From positions 56,620,001 to 56,684,000 of the forward strand of contig CM060989.1 in NCBI GenBank assembly GCA_030765065.1: DNA of 64,000 bases, written 5' to 3'. Shown here piece by piece: positions 21,763 to 32,044 of the stretch (position 1 is its first letter; each line of letters begins with the position of its first letter). Both the position numbers and the translations under genes were made by a program. The stretch comes from Deroplatys truncata. Its lineage: Eukaryota; Arthropoda; Insecta; Mantodea; Mantidae. Below the pieces are notes generated by a model. The model did not search any database, was not told the DNA's origin, and saw only the letters and a program-made list of their open reading frames with translations.

Positions 21763-22065
21763 AAATGGTGATCTTATCAGACTCAAAATCAGCCATAGAT
21801 GGGATAGTAAATTGCAATAATAAAACAACAAGAAATATTAAAGAAATAAGAATCCTAATTAAAGCAGTTGAAACTAGAAATCATGTCACTCTACAATAGA
21901 TCCCAGCTCATGTTGGACTTTTGGGCAATGAACATGCGGATCAATTAGCAAAGAAGGGTGCAATACAACAAATAAAACCTGTAGGACAAATAGAAATAAG
22001 TAAACAATTAAATAACATTAAACTACATTTCAAAAGACAGCAGAGACTTGATGAAGAAATTAATC
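21763..22065 (+). pseudogene. LINE RNase H domain, first part
   Basis: Reads MVILSDSKSAIDGIVN (first catalytic Asp region of RNase H), then after a W-to-stop change (TAG at 21897-21899) IPAHVGLLGNEHADQLAKKG. The latter is the H-V-G-x-x-G-N-E-x-A-D-x-L-A-K block carried by the RNase H domains of many insect LINEs (I/R1/Jockey-like). The upstream reverse transcriptase is missing; an H repeat abuts at 21757. The reading is cut at 22065 by an inverted LINE fragment and continues at about 22786. Confidence 0.85.
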
Positions 22066-22785
22066 TTCTTCTTCTACTTCACGGTTTTAGGCCGTTTTTA
22101 GCTTGTTCCGCCTCCAAAATCTTGTTATGTCCATCTCTTTTTTGGTCGTCCTGGGCTTCTGTATCCTTGGGGTCGTAGTTATATGTTGCTCGGGGTATCC
22201 TATTTAATGACTTTCTTTCTAAATGTTGTTTCCAGTTAGTTCTATATTCTATTATTACTTTATTTAATTATTCTATTTTTAACTTTTGCCTTATTTCGCT
22301 GTTTGGTTTTTTATCCAGTCTTGTGTATCCCGCTATAGGTCTGAGAAATTTCATTTCAACTGTCTGTATTCTTCTTTTATTTTTTTCTGTCACTGTCCAT
22401 GTTTCACACCCATAAGTTAGTATAGGGATGGCCATTGCCTTATACAGTTTTATTATTGAGTCTTTTCTAATTTTATTTTTTAGTGTTCTCTTTATAGTTC
22501 CCGTTATGTAATTAAATTTATTTAACTTATTATTAATGTCTATTTCAGACCCATATGTTATTTCACATCCTAGAAAATTAAATATTGACACTTGTTCTAT
22601 GCTTTTATTTTCTATAATTATTTTAGACCGGACCGAGTGAGTACCTTTAAATGCCATAAATATGTGTATCAGTCCGGCATTTATTTTGGAGCATAGGGGT
22701 AAAACTTTTTGAAGTGGATGGGTTACCAGCCCTTCGCACAACTTCTAGTCCTTAGAAGTAGGGGTTTGTCTTACAAATTTCCTTC
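22066..22785 (-). pseudogene. Second LINE fragment (RT thumb and C-terminus), inserted in the first
   Basis: The minus strand carries a 157-residue clean frame (22268-22741) with VMAFKG-like MAFKGTHSVRSKI, EQVSIFNFLGCEIT, KLYKAMAIPILTYGCETWT and EMKFLRPIAGYTRLDK. These are the post-catalytic blocks of LINE reverse transcriptases. Reading continues in another frame to a stop near 22075, followed by an (AGA)n-like tail (22066-22078). The 5' side is truncated at about 22785. The 3' tail abutting foreign sequence is as expected for target-primed insertion. A relative lies at 30480-31490. Confidence 0.85.
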
Positions 22786-23110
22786 TCCTAGTCATGTTGC
22801 CTAAGAAGATAAATTAAAAGATAACGATTTAAGTATATTAAAGATAGAGTTGATATACAAAAAATGCCAAAAAAAACTACAGTGGCCTTATTTAGGATGG
22901 CAACTGGCCACGATTGCCTTGCAGAACATCTCTACAAGATACGATGCCTACCTACACCCAAGTGCACTCTCTAAGATGTCATCCTGAACAAACAACATCT
23001 CGCCAGATGCAAAGGCCTTAAAAGTGACAACTTACAGACTTTATATTGGGAAGCCAGAGACAACACGCAAGAACAAATCCAACAGTTCTTAAACAATCTA
23101 CTCCAAACAT
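22786..23110 (+). pseudogene. LINE RNase H region, continued C-terminal part
   Basis: After a frame change it reads VALFRMATGHDCLAEHLYKI, RCLPTPKCTL and LYWEARDNT. This is the 'R-x-x-T-G-H ... L ... P-x-C' tail that follows the RNase H domain in these LINEs. It carries stops and is not functional. Confidence 0.7.
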
Positions 23111-23984
23111 GACAAGGACATTGACACAGGACTTCCTATCTTATTTCCCATCACTAATCTTTCTCTTGCTTTCTACCCTTGTTTCAGCCCACGCCCGTCG
23201 CAGAGCCCTCAAGTCCTCAGCAACAGCTGAGGCGGCCCGGGAGAAGGGGCCTCCCAATGTGAACGACGTGGGCAGCGTAAGACGGGCCGCTGCATTATGG
23301 AGTCGTTCACACAGACGACAATGGCGACCATCAGGACAACGAGCTCAGCGAAGGACCTAGAAGGCCGGATCTCAAGACAGACGCCTGTGCCCAATTGACG
23401 ATCAGGAAAACCTGGGAAGAACTGCACAGGACACAATTCAAAATTATCTAAAACTAATATACACACAATAATAGTACAACCTAGCAGTAAGTTAATGCTA
23501 AGTCATGTGACACGCAGGCACTCCCTGCAAACAACACACATTTTAGATCTTAGGCATTATTAATCAAATACTAACAATATAAGAAACATACGCACATAAC
23601 CCACTGGTATTGTTCAGGTTCCATGGGCAATACCAGGAAGTAATATTTGACGCGCTCGCATGCAATGCATGCCAGCCAAGTAGCTATTCACATACTAACT
23701 GGGGTGGTATGCGGGACCCGACTAAAAGCATGCAAACAAATGCACGATACCACTCAGCAATATACAATTAACTCGTGGTAGGGTTTTTTAGTGGGCATTC
23801 CGCTTCTGAGCGGCGAGCCCCACATATCCCCCCAGCCATTGCACACCGGCTGGGGGTCGAATGCAATAATGCATTTTTCCCCCCACGGAAAAAAAAAGCC
23901 AGAGGGAAAATTATGCAGATCAATTAATCCCCAGTGCTATTGGTGAACAACAACAACATATATTGGGAAGGTTAGTTATATTGG
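23111..23984. other. GC-rich then AT-rich unrecognised sequence
   Basis: Positions 23180-23420 are GC-rich (GAGGCGGCCCGGGAGAAGG) and may be the untranslated 3' part of the LINE just upstream. The rest, including a short GC-rich hairpin-like segment near 23815-23880 (CCCCCAGCC/GGCTGGGGG), has no recognised identity. Confidence 0.4.
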
Positions 23985-24085
23985 TTTCAGTATAACGTCA
24001 ACTGAAAAATTGAATGCCACAGCCGGGATTTGAACACGGTTCTCCCGCTCTAACCATTGAGCTACTGTGACAACTTGCCTGTGGA
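23985..24085 (-). repeat. SINE family 5 (tRNA-derived), copy a
   Basis: On the minus strand: CACAGTAGCTCAATGGTTAG (box A) and GTGTTCAAATCCCGG (box B), then GGCATTCAATTTTTCAGTTG. A second copy in plus orientation lies at about 24333-24500. Confidence 0.7.
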
Positions 24086-24207
24086 ACATTGAATTCCCCA
24101 ATTGACTCCAGTGGTTTCCTAAATAGACCACCAAGGCACCTCACTAGAGATGACAATCTCAATGGTGACCTACCATCGCAAGTACTTCCATGCTGGATGC
24201 TTAAGGG

Positions 24208-24500
24208 TTTCTTAAGGTTTTTCTTTTTTAATTATTGTGTATATAATTAATTTAAATTAATTCTACTTTTTACAGACCTTAGCCTGGTGTTGGCATGTTT
24301 TAGTATAGAGCCAACTGAACAATTGAATTGGTTAGAACAGTCGCACGGAGCGAGAGAACCGTGTTCAAATCCCGGCTGTGGCATTCAATTTTTCAGTTGA
24401 CTCTATACTAAAAACATGCCAAGACCAGGCTAAGGTTTTCAAAAAGTAGAATTAATTTCAATTAATTATATACATAATAATTAAAAAAGAAAAAATATAG
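24208..24500. repeat. Large imperfect palindrome built on SINE family 5
   Basis: Left arm 24208-24332 (TTTTTTAATTATTGTGTATA ... TAGCCTGGTGTTGGCATG) and right arm about 24378-24500 are inverted copies of each other. The right arm belongs to a plus-strand family 5 SINE whose tRNA-like head (GTGTTCAAATCCCGGCTGTG) lies in the loop at about 24340-24390. Two SINE copies joined head to head, with one head lost, would explain it. Confidence 0.75.
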
Positions 24501-24513
24501 TTATATTGTATAT

Positions 24514-25010
24514 GTTACCGAGCAGAACGGCTCCCGGGATCGAACCCTGGCGACCACCCACTCTGGCCCATGAGTTTTTCGTGGTTTCCCCGAGTCGACA
24601 GGCGAATGCTGGGGAGGTTCATCTTCTACCACGACTCTCCTTCCTCATTTCCTGTACCCATCATCTTTCTTGTCAACTGTTTCAGGGTTGTAGGTCCAGA
24701 CGACGGTGCTCGGCGGGTTGCGGCTGGGCGGTGGCTTGCGCTCTGTAAAGTTTTCTTCCCTGGCGTCGCTGAGGTACCGCTCAATTAAATCTCTCCTCAA
24801 TTGGTGGCTTGTGGGTAGGGACCGTGCAGCGTCGGATGCATTCTATCTGGAAACGTTACGGACCCCATCCATGTTTGCGCTCGTTGGCATCCGATCTGGT
24901 CGTCCTTCGGGTCTGTCCCCTCACCCTTCCCTCCCAGGGGTCACGTTGGAAGCACAATGGGCCGACTGCCCTGCGTGCGGTGCTCTTCCCCCTCCGTGAT
25001 ACGTATATTT
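24514..25010 (+). repeat. SINE family 2, copy d
   Basis: The head is internally deleted (ACCGAGCAGAACGGCTCCCG then GGGATCGAACCC). The core is complete: GAGTTTTTCGTGGTTTCCCC, GCGAATGCTGGGGAGG, CTGTTTCAGGGTTGTAGG. A long GC-rich 3' part is shared with 35500-36080 and 43268-43640. The several frames inside are SINE sequence. Confidence 0.8.
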
Positions 25011-25596
25011 ACCTTTATACTGTATCTGTTACGTTGGCGCCCTGTTTTTATATTTGCAGGCGTTCACACTTTGTACGTCTATCATTTACTCAACAACGGA
25101 CGCACTGATTATAAGTTAATTATATTGCTATTTATATTAGATACATTTAGTTATATTAATTAGATTAATTATACAAGCATTTAATCATTAATTATTATTA
25201 GATTAGGCTATTATTAATTATTAGGTCTTACCTTCGCAGTTAACTAGAAATTTGTTTTGTTTTGTAATTTTTGATGTAGGCCTTGTTTGTTCGTGTGGGG
25301 TATTATTTTTAGAGGAAGATCTACGTAAAAGAAAACCAAGAAATTTAGTTGTTTGGTTTAGATATACGCCAAAATCATGTTAAAACTTAACTATAAGTTG
25401 TTCTTCATGCTATTACAGTACAGTAATTTACAACGTTTAATAACATACGCATGTTATATAAATTAAGTCCATAGCAAGGTTCAGTGCTTAATTTAACACT
25501 TCAGGTGCATCCAGGTTATAAGTAATCAGTGATTATGGCGGAGAAGAAAGGTGATGACCAAAACTACATCGACGAAAATAATATTACAGAGCAGTA
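25011..25596. other. AT-rich spacer
   Basis: Nothing recognised beyond low-complexity TTAATTA-rich sequence at about 25110-25240. Confidence 0.45.
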
Positions 25597-25598
25597 TA

Positions 25599-27081
25599 CA
25601 GGGTGGACCATTTAAGTTGAAACTGTACAATATCTACAAAACTAAGCGTTATAGAAAGAAATGTCTTGAATAAAAGTTTTTAATATTATGGGGGAAAGTA
25701 AACCACTAGTCATGTTTTGTTTGTAGGACTTATGATGGTCATTTTAGGATCAATTAATTTTTACTTTCTCTACTACGTATAGTAAATAGGGGAAGTATTG
25801 TATTCTACCCAAAAATTCGATACCGAGATTTCACCGGAAATACATGTTTTGAGACCCCCTGAATCCAAAAAAAAGCATTTTGGAAACATGTCCGTGTGTG
25901 TGTGTGTGTGTGTCTGTGAACAGCATAACTCAGAAACGAACAGTCGTATAAACACCAAAATTGGTATTTAGGTTCAATATCTTCCAAGGATGCGACAAGA
26001 AAATCCCCCCAAACCCAGAGTACCCTTTACATGGAAGATTTTTCGAAAATTTTAATTTTCTCACAAATGGTTCTAACGATTTTGATTAAAATATAATATG
26101 TTTAAGATATTTTTATTACAAATAAAATGCATATTTTGAATTTCCTGGGAATGTCTCCAAAAGTATTCTTTATTGTGAACGACTTTTGCATAACTGGTAA
26201 ACCATAAGAGATAGACAAAATGTCACTACACAAAAAATGTAGATCGCGTTAAAATACACAATTTATGTCATATACATTTCTTTTGTTGAGTGAACCGTTT
26301 TCGAGATATTGCTTGTTATTCCCTTAAATTTTCCAATACTTATACTTTTTCTCAAATTCGTTATTCATTTTTTTTATGTCCTGGACATGCAAAGAGAATG
26401 GAATGCGCCACATAGCAACCAGCGTTTAAATATTTGACTATTGCTTAAAACCTACCATATTCCGCTTGCATCTACAAGAAAATTACCAATAAGATTGACA
26501 TCTCGATATCTCGATTAACATGAAGCATATGGAGAATAAGCGTTTGTAAAAAATAGTTTGTACAAGAGTAGAGAAAGTCATGTGAGTGTAACACATCAGA
26601 TTTTTTAAAATGGGAACCTACATTATATATGCTGATTTCTCATTAGAAAATGGTTTATAAAAAGCTGTTTATTTTGTGATGAGGAATAAAGAAACAAAAT
26701 AAAAAATGGTGGTTCCTAATTACGAAACGTAACTTGACCCTCAAATGAACTTCCATGGATGGTCCAACCATTCATTGCGCTCTTCTACACAGCCATTCAG
26801 AATTTTCGTTGTTATTTACGTTGGTGTAAGAAAAATTGCAAACTGCTTATAGAAATGTTGTTTTAGTTTTTAATGAGTGAGAAAACAACATAAAAAAGAT
26901 AGGTTCCCATTTAAAAAAAATTAAGTTGACTCTAAAATGACAATCACAACGTCCTCCAAACAAAACACGACTAATGGCATTTACTTTCTCCATAATATCA
27001 AGTACTTTTATCCAAGACATTTCTTTCTACAACGCTTAGTTTTGCAGATATTGTACAGTCTCAACTTAAATGGTACACCTG
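25599..27081. mobile_element. Long-TIR non-autonomous element with TA flanks, containing an H copy
   Basis: Starts CAGGGTGGACCATTTAAGTT and ends (reverse-complemented) CAGGTGTACCATTTAAGTTG, each flanked by TA. The inverted arms extend about 180-200 bp (left 25599-25762 plus 26601-26640; right about 26898-27081). The left arm is split by an H repeat. The unique centre (26641-26897) has no coding sequence. TA flanks suggest mobilisation by a Tc1/mariner-type enzyme, but the family is not recognised. Confidence 0.85.
25763..26600 (+). repeat. H repeat, near-complete copy (H9) in a TIR arm
   Basis: Starts ACTTTCTCTACTACGTATAG and ends GTGTAACACATCAGA. The flanks are AATTAATTTTT and TTTTTTAAAATGGG. 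The uninterrupted opposite arm reads AATTTTTTTTAAATGGG, giving the pre-insertion site. Confidence 0.92.
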
Positions 27082-27439
27082 TATATCTAATGACTCAAAT
27101 TAGAACGTGACCACCCTTATATGCGGCATCAGCCATCTTTGGTTTTTAGTAACTTGAGTTAGGTTGCTCTGCTATATATGCTTTCAACCAGAACATATTG
27201 TATTCATTGTTACCATGGAATGACATTGCTAGTATTCTGAAACCTCTGTTTTGGATGATAAAAGTGTTCCTTGTTAGAAATATGCCAAGAGTTTGAAAAT
27301 CCCAGGTGCAATGTTTACACCAGCAGAAGTACCCGGCGTTCTCCGGAGCTTTGACGCTTGTATAAAACATCGATTTTCCAAATATTTGTTTGCTTACACT
27401 TAAATCAGTTAAAGCTATCACAGCACGTTGGTATTCAAT

Positions 27440-28300
27440 TCTTTTAATTTGAGCACCTCACTTTCATTGTGCCGAATTTCTCATTCATACTGAAAATTTC
27501 CCAAAGTGCCTACCATCTAACAATTTTCAAACCTATCTTGCATTAAGGGCGTATTTTCTTTTTAAGTGAGCAAATTTATCTTTGTATTTAGCAAACTTAA
27601 AATAGACCAGTCGTGCTGAGAATCCTCAAAATTGGTTCAGGCATTTTCCACCCCTCTTTCATAGGGATGTTTTTTGAGATATCACTTTCATAGTATTTTT
27701 ACTCTTATACTAAAGAATATATGTGTCAAATCTCTCATTCATACTAAAAATACTCCCACATGCCTCACATCGAACAATTTTTAACCCAATCTCCCATTAG
27801 GGGTGGCTTTTTGCATTACCACCCCTAAAAATTAAGGGAAAAGTATATTTTTATTTAGCAAAAGTATTGAGAAATTAGCGATGTCATGCTAAAAATCTTC
27901 AACATTTTAGAATATTTTACACTCCCTCTTTCGTTGGGGGGTGGTATTTTTCATTTTAGCATATTTACCCTTGTCCTAAAGAATATATCTGTTAAACTTT
28001 CTATTCATACTGTAAATCCTTCAAAGTAACTTACATTGATCGAATAATTTTCCACCCCATCTCTCATTAGGGGTGATGTTTTGCATTACCATCCCCAAAA
28101 TAATGAAGGGAGCAAAACTGATCTTTTTATTCATAAAGAGGGCTGAGAAAATAGGTCTATTCGTGCTGGGAAACCTTAAAATTGCTTCCCGGCGAATATT
28201 TTACACCTTTTTTTTCTGATAGCACCCTCGCAGTACTTTTACTCTTATCCTAAAGAATACGTGTGCCACATTTGGTCGAAATCGGTGCAAGGTCCTAGCC
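27440..28300. repeat. Degenerate tandem repeat, period about 270 bp, three to four units
   Basis: Landmarks recur: 'CTCATTCATACT...AAAAT' at about 27480, 27745 and 28000; 'CATTAGGGGTGG' or variants at about 27540, 27790 and 28065; 'CCTAAAGAATATATGTGTCA' or variants at about 27710, 27975 and 28245. The last unit ends with a 'TTTGGTCGAAATCGGTGCAAG ... CACATACATACACGTACA' stretch. No coding sequence. Confidence 0.75.
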
Positions 28301-28965
28301 TAAGGCACATACATACACGTACATTAACTTTTACATAAGGTTTTCGCGGCCATGGTTTAATTTTGTAACCAGGACCTATGTTTGCCAGAGAAAGTATAAA
28401 CACATTGGAATTCCCAGGAGCCTCTGGTTTGCCCGTTAAGTCAACAAATGACGGTTGCCTTATGTGATGCAAGCCGGAAGGAGGTCAAGGGACTGGACTG
28501 ATCAACCGGAAATGGACTGTAATGAGCCATTAATGTGTCAATAAGCAAAGTTAGTTTAACATAGACAGGCCTTAATTACAGTTCAAGGTTGTGATATGCC
28601 TCACCTGTAACACAGAATCCCATTTCCATGGAAACTAACATCGAAGTTCAATCTAATCATTTGTTTCGTACTGAAGACAAAAGAGAGACGGCTAGAACAA
28701 TTAAAACGCATAGGGGCGGGAAAGCAGATACGTGATCTGAAAAGTGGAATTTCCCTATTAGAGATGTATGAACTGTACTTTAATTGTGCAGGTTCCTTAA
28801 AAGTGGGGTCTCCCGAAATGTTTAGTTAATTTCAAGTGAATTACAATGCTGTGGTACTTAGTATTTTACGTTTTTTAAATCACTGAGAAAAAATTATATT
28901 TATGACATACATTTTTATTTAGAATTTAGAATACATGTGCAGGAAATTAACTGAAGAACATAGCA
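28301..28965. other. No recognisable feature
   Basis: No terminal repeats, SINE boxes or coding signal recognised. Confidence 0.4.
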
Positions 28966-28969
28966 AATA

Positions 28970-29352
28970 GGGATTAGCGTTTAATTTTGAAAAAAACAAT
29001 AATAGGAGGAGAGAAACAAGACTTGAAATTTCAAGATAAAGAAGTTATTAAACAATCTGATGAGTGCAATTGTGGGTGCTAAAATTACAAACGATGGAAT
29101 AAATAATACTGAACTTAAAACTACGAATAATAAAACGAGAAACTGCTATCTCGCATTTGAATGGTATGTTATACGACAAAAACAAGAAAAACTTACAAAT
29201 CTATCGTTAAAAATATAGATTTATATGTTCAGAAACATGGAAATTCAAAATATCTACAAATAAAAATTTTGGGCAATGAAAATTGGCGGCGCTCAGTAAG
29301 AATATCTAGAAGAGATAAAATTAGGAATGAGAAAATAAGACAGGAAAATTAA
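28970..29352 (+). pseudogene. LINE reverse-transcriptase C-terminal fragment
   Basis: In two frames the plus strand reads TKIMIIGGEKQDLKFQDKEV ... LGAKITNDGINNTELK, then ILGNENWRRSVRISRRDKIR NEKIRQ. These correspond to the 'T-K-x-M ... Y-L-G-x-x-I ... F-W-R-R-S-x-x-I-S-R-x-D-x-I-R-N' tail of LINE reverse transcriptases. The catalytic YADD region is not present. It probably continues at 30205-30400 after an interruption. Confidence 0.7.
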
Positions 29353-30190
29353 CATTAGTATATATTGTATGATATTTCAACGAATAAGTTAACTCAAGTT
29401 AGAAAAAGCACCTGGTCATGTATTTCCCCTCTCAGCCTTGGGCGGGCATTCCACTACTACTCTGCCTTTGAGTCGCTACTTAAGCGCCACACACCATAAT
29501 TTCGCCTAGCCCGTGTTTAAAATCGTTTATCACTTAATCTCACTACTGTTGTAACAATCCAGCCACAGAGGCAGGACTAAAGACACAAGCGCATTGCAAC
29601 AAAAATGCTGAGTTTGTTGATTGCTGTGATAGGCCACGCAAAGAGCAAGTACAGCGGGTGCGAAAACAAATGTTTGCATATAACTAGCGATAGCATTTCA
29701 CATACATAGGGTATTATTTTGGGATAGCTTCCAAAAGTTAATTTACACTTTTTAGGATATTTCATAGCCTTCACTCCCCTATCTATCTCTTCAGGGAAAA
29801 AGTTCTTCGTTGATTGACTTTCATAATACAAATTATTTCAATTGAAGTTTTACAAACAAAACTAGCGGTTTAATTTTTTTATATGGAGACCAATCACACA
29901 TCATCATCTAGAAACTGTGCTCTTTAACATACCTCTTACAGAACTCGAATAAGGATTTTAGTTTTTGAGTTATCACGATGTAAACAAGATCCTATTAAAT
30001 GTTTCTACACTATAAGATTGCTGTGTTCACAACAGTGACGTGACACTTGTGTCCCGCGTGTCAGCCCACTTCCTCTTTAAGACACCTCAATGGATAACTC
30101 AGTAGCTAAAGGCAAAAGACAAGTAGGGTGGGGGCGATTTATCCCTCCTGAATATTCGCACAGTCCATAGACCGAGGGATTTTACTAAGT
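29353..30190. other. Unrecognised insert between two LINE pieces
   Basis: About 0.84 kb separates two pieces of what looks like one LINE C-terminus (28970-29352 and 30205-30400). No terminal repeats were identified, so whether it is an inserted element or the pieces belong to different copies is open. A minus-strand frame at 29577-29831 is unsupported. Confidence 0.35.
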
Positions 30191-30204
30191 TGTTATATTA
30201 TAGT

Positions 30205-30400
30205 ATGGTATGGACATGATAGATCAAGTTGGGTCGCTCAAGATTGTTTTTGAATGGATGTCATCAAGGAGACGAAAAAGAGGGCGACTTCCAAGAACAT
30301 GGAAGGCTGTAGTTATGGAAACCTTGAAGGGGAGGCAATTAGGAGAAGGGCATTGGATAGATAGGTTCTGTCAATACAAAAGAATGTCTAGTTTAATGTG
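30205..30400 (+). pseudogene. LINE C-terminal tail fragment
   Basis: Reads IVFEWMSSRRRKRGRLPRTW KAVVMETLKGRQLGEGHW, matching the 'P-K-x-x-x-E-W-x-P-x-x-R-R-x-R-G-R-P-x-x-x-W ... E-R-G-L ... D-W' end of many LINE ORF2 proteins. The poly-purine-rich tail and AATAATAAATAATAAC sequence follow. It is consistent with the 3' end of the element at 28970. Confidence 0.7.
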
Positions 30401-30479
30401 AAATTTGGCTGTCAGAAGATGTTGCAAACATTGTAAAAAACTTACTTATAATAATAAATAATAACCTTCTTTCAGTTTT

Positions 30480-31490
30480 CAAAGACTTCTTCTTTTCAGC
30501 GATTAGGTCTATGGCCTGTTCGTCCTCACTCCCATTCCCATTTCTTCCTTGGGCGACCGACATCTCTTTTATCTATTCTCTCTTCATTCGTTCTCTTCAT
30601 ACGTTCCTTCCATTCTATTCTTATTTTTTTAATATCATTCAAGTCATACATTTTTAACCCTTCACGTATATCTATATTTCTTATTTGGTCCCTTCTTGTA
30701 CAATATTTCACACTCCTCATAAATCTCATTTTGGCACTTTGTACTTTATCCCTCTGTTTTAAAATCCATATAATAAAACTAGTACTGCCATTGTGTTATA
30801 AATTTCAACTTTGTTTCCTTTTGCGTTTTAGTTTTGAAAGTTTTGTTTATAGTTCCACAAATTTGTTGGAGTTTATTAATTTGTGTTCTACAGCATTATC
30901 TCTGTCTACACTTATGTCGTATCCTAAGCACTTAAAATGAAAACTTCAGTTCCTAAGTATTTCCTTCTATGCTTGTTTTGAGCGGACTGGATATTTACCG
31001 TGGTATGCCATTATTTTAGTTTTCTCATATGACACTCTTAAATTATATTCTTTACTTATGGTATGCAATTTACACCGATCCTTGCATATTTTCTTTGTTA
31101 TTATGTATAATCATCATATCATCTGCATGGAGTAAGATATTAATTTATTTTTCTCTATTGTTATCCCTGAATTAATTTATTTCCATTTCTTAATCAGATC
31201 GTCTAAATGTATATTGAAAGGTGTTGGACATAGACTGCAACCCTGTGTCATTCCTTGATTCGTCTTAATTTCTTCTGTTTTTATTCCATTTATATTTATC
31301 ATTATTCTTGTATATTTATATAAACTCTTTACAGTGTTAACTATATACAAAGGATATCCTTTTTTGTTCGTAATAATCCATAATTTACTTCTATCTACAG
31401 AATCAAAAGCTTTAGCAAAGTCAATGAACGCCACGTGGGTCTCTAAATTGACTTCTTGTCTCTTTAAACCCTTCAAAGACATTTAAATCC
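30480..31490 (-). pseudogene. LINE reverse transcriptase fragment with catalytic region
   Basis: On the minus strand a clean 101-residue frame (31177-31482) contains AFIDFAKAFDSVDRSKLW (motif A with the catalytic Asp) and NQGMTQGCSLCPTPFNI (motif B). In another frame 31118-31129 encodes HADD, the position of the YADD motif C (first residue changed). After more frameshifts, 30526-30729 reads MRFMRSVKYCTRRDQIRNID and DVGRPRKKWEWE, the C-terminal tail. The element is 5'-truncated at about 31490 and clearly dead. Its C-terminus resembles that of the fragment at 22066-22785. Confidence 0.87.
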
Positions 31491-31639
31491 AAATCCAGAA
31501 AACAAAAACAGCATAGCATTCAGAGAAAATGTCTACCTACATCTATAACACAGATTTCAACATTTAAAACAATACTGTAATTTGTATTCAGTGTGGAACA
31601 ATAATACGCAGCCAATGACACTAATCCTGACGCCAACTA

Positions 31640-31930
31640 GTCCTGCCTAGGCCACCCGCAACCTGGGAGTCCAGGGGTAGATGAGACAGCTGCCAGGAAG
31701 GAAGGAGGCCCCAGCAGTCCGGCAAGCGCCAGGGACAAAACTTTCCATGATTGAAATTTCACCGTCCTGCCGCAACACATCGAACGCCGAGGCCTAGTCC
31801 TACAACCCTAAAACATGAATGGTAACGATGGGTACAGGAAATTCATGGTTGACAAGGAACCACCCTAGCATTCACCTACCGACCCGGTGAAACTATGAAA
31901 AAGAAGCAGTCGAATTTTGGATATACATCT
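31640..31930 (-). repeat. SINE family 2, copy e (headless)
   Basis: On the minus strand the core CATAGTTTCACCGGGTCGGTAGG, GTGAATGCTAGGGTGG and TTTTAGGGTTGTAGGACTAG is present. The tRNA-like head is missing. Confidence 0.7.
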
Positions 31931-32044
31931 GAAATATCTACAAAACTTTATTTCATCTACATATTCATCGTTTCCAGGGAACAAAAACTAATCATATTCT
32001 TATAAAACGCACATCACACTTTGTTATGACTGGACCTCAACAAT

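Noticed and set aside
25763..26600. H repeat as a canonical Helitron
   Set aside because: Although one end begins TC and a stem-loop is present, no CTRR terminus is found in either orientation, the target is T/T rather than A/T, and the stem-loop is at the TC end. A Helentron-like or retroposon origin fits better.
25599..27081. Autonomous transposon
   Set aside because: After removing the H copy only about 645 bp remain, mostly inverted arms, with no transposase.
30526..30729. Small basic host protein ending in DVGRPRKKWEWE
   Set aside because: It is the C-terminal tail of the adjacent LINE reverse transcriptase in a shifted frame.
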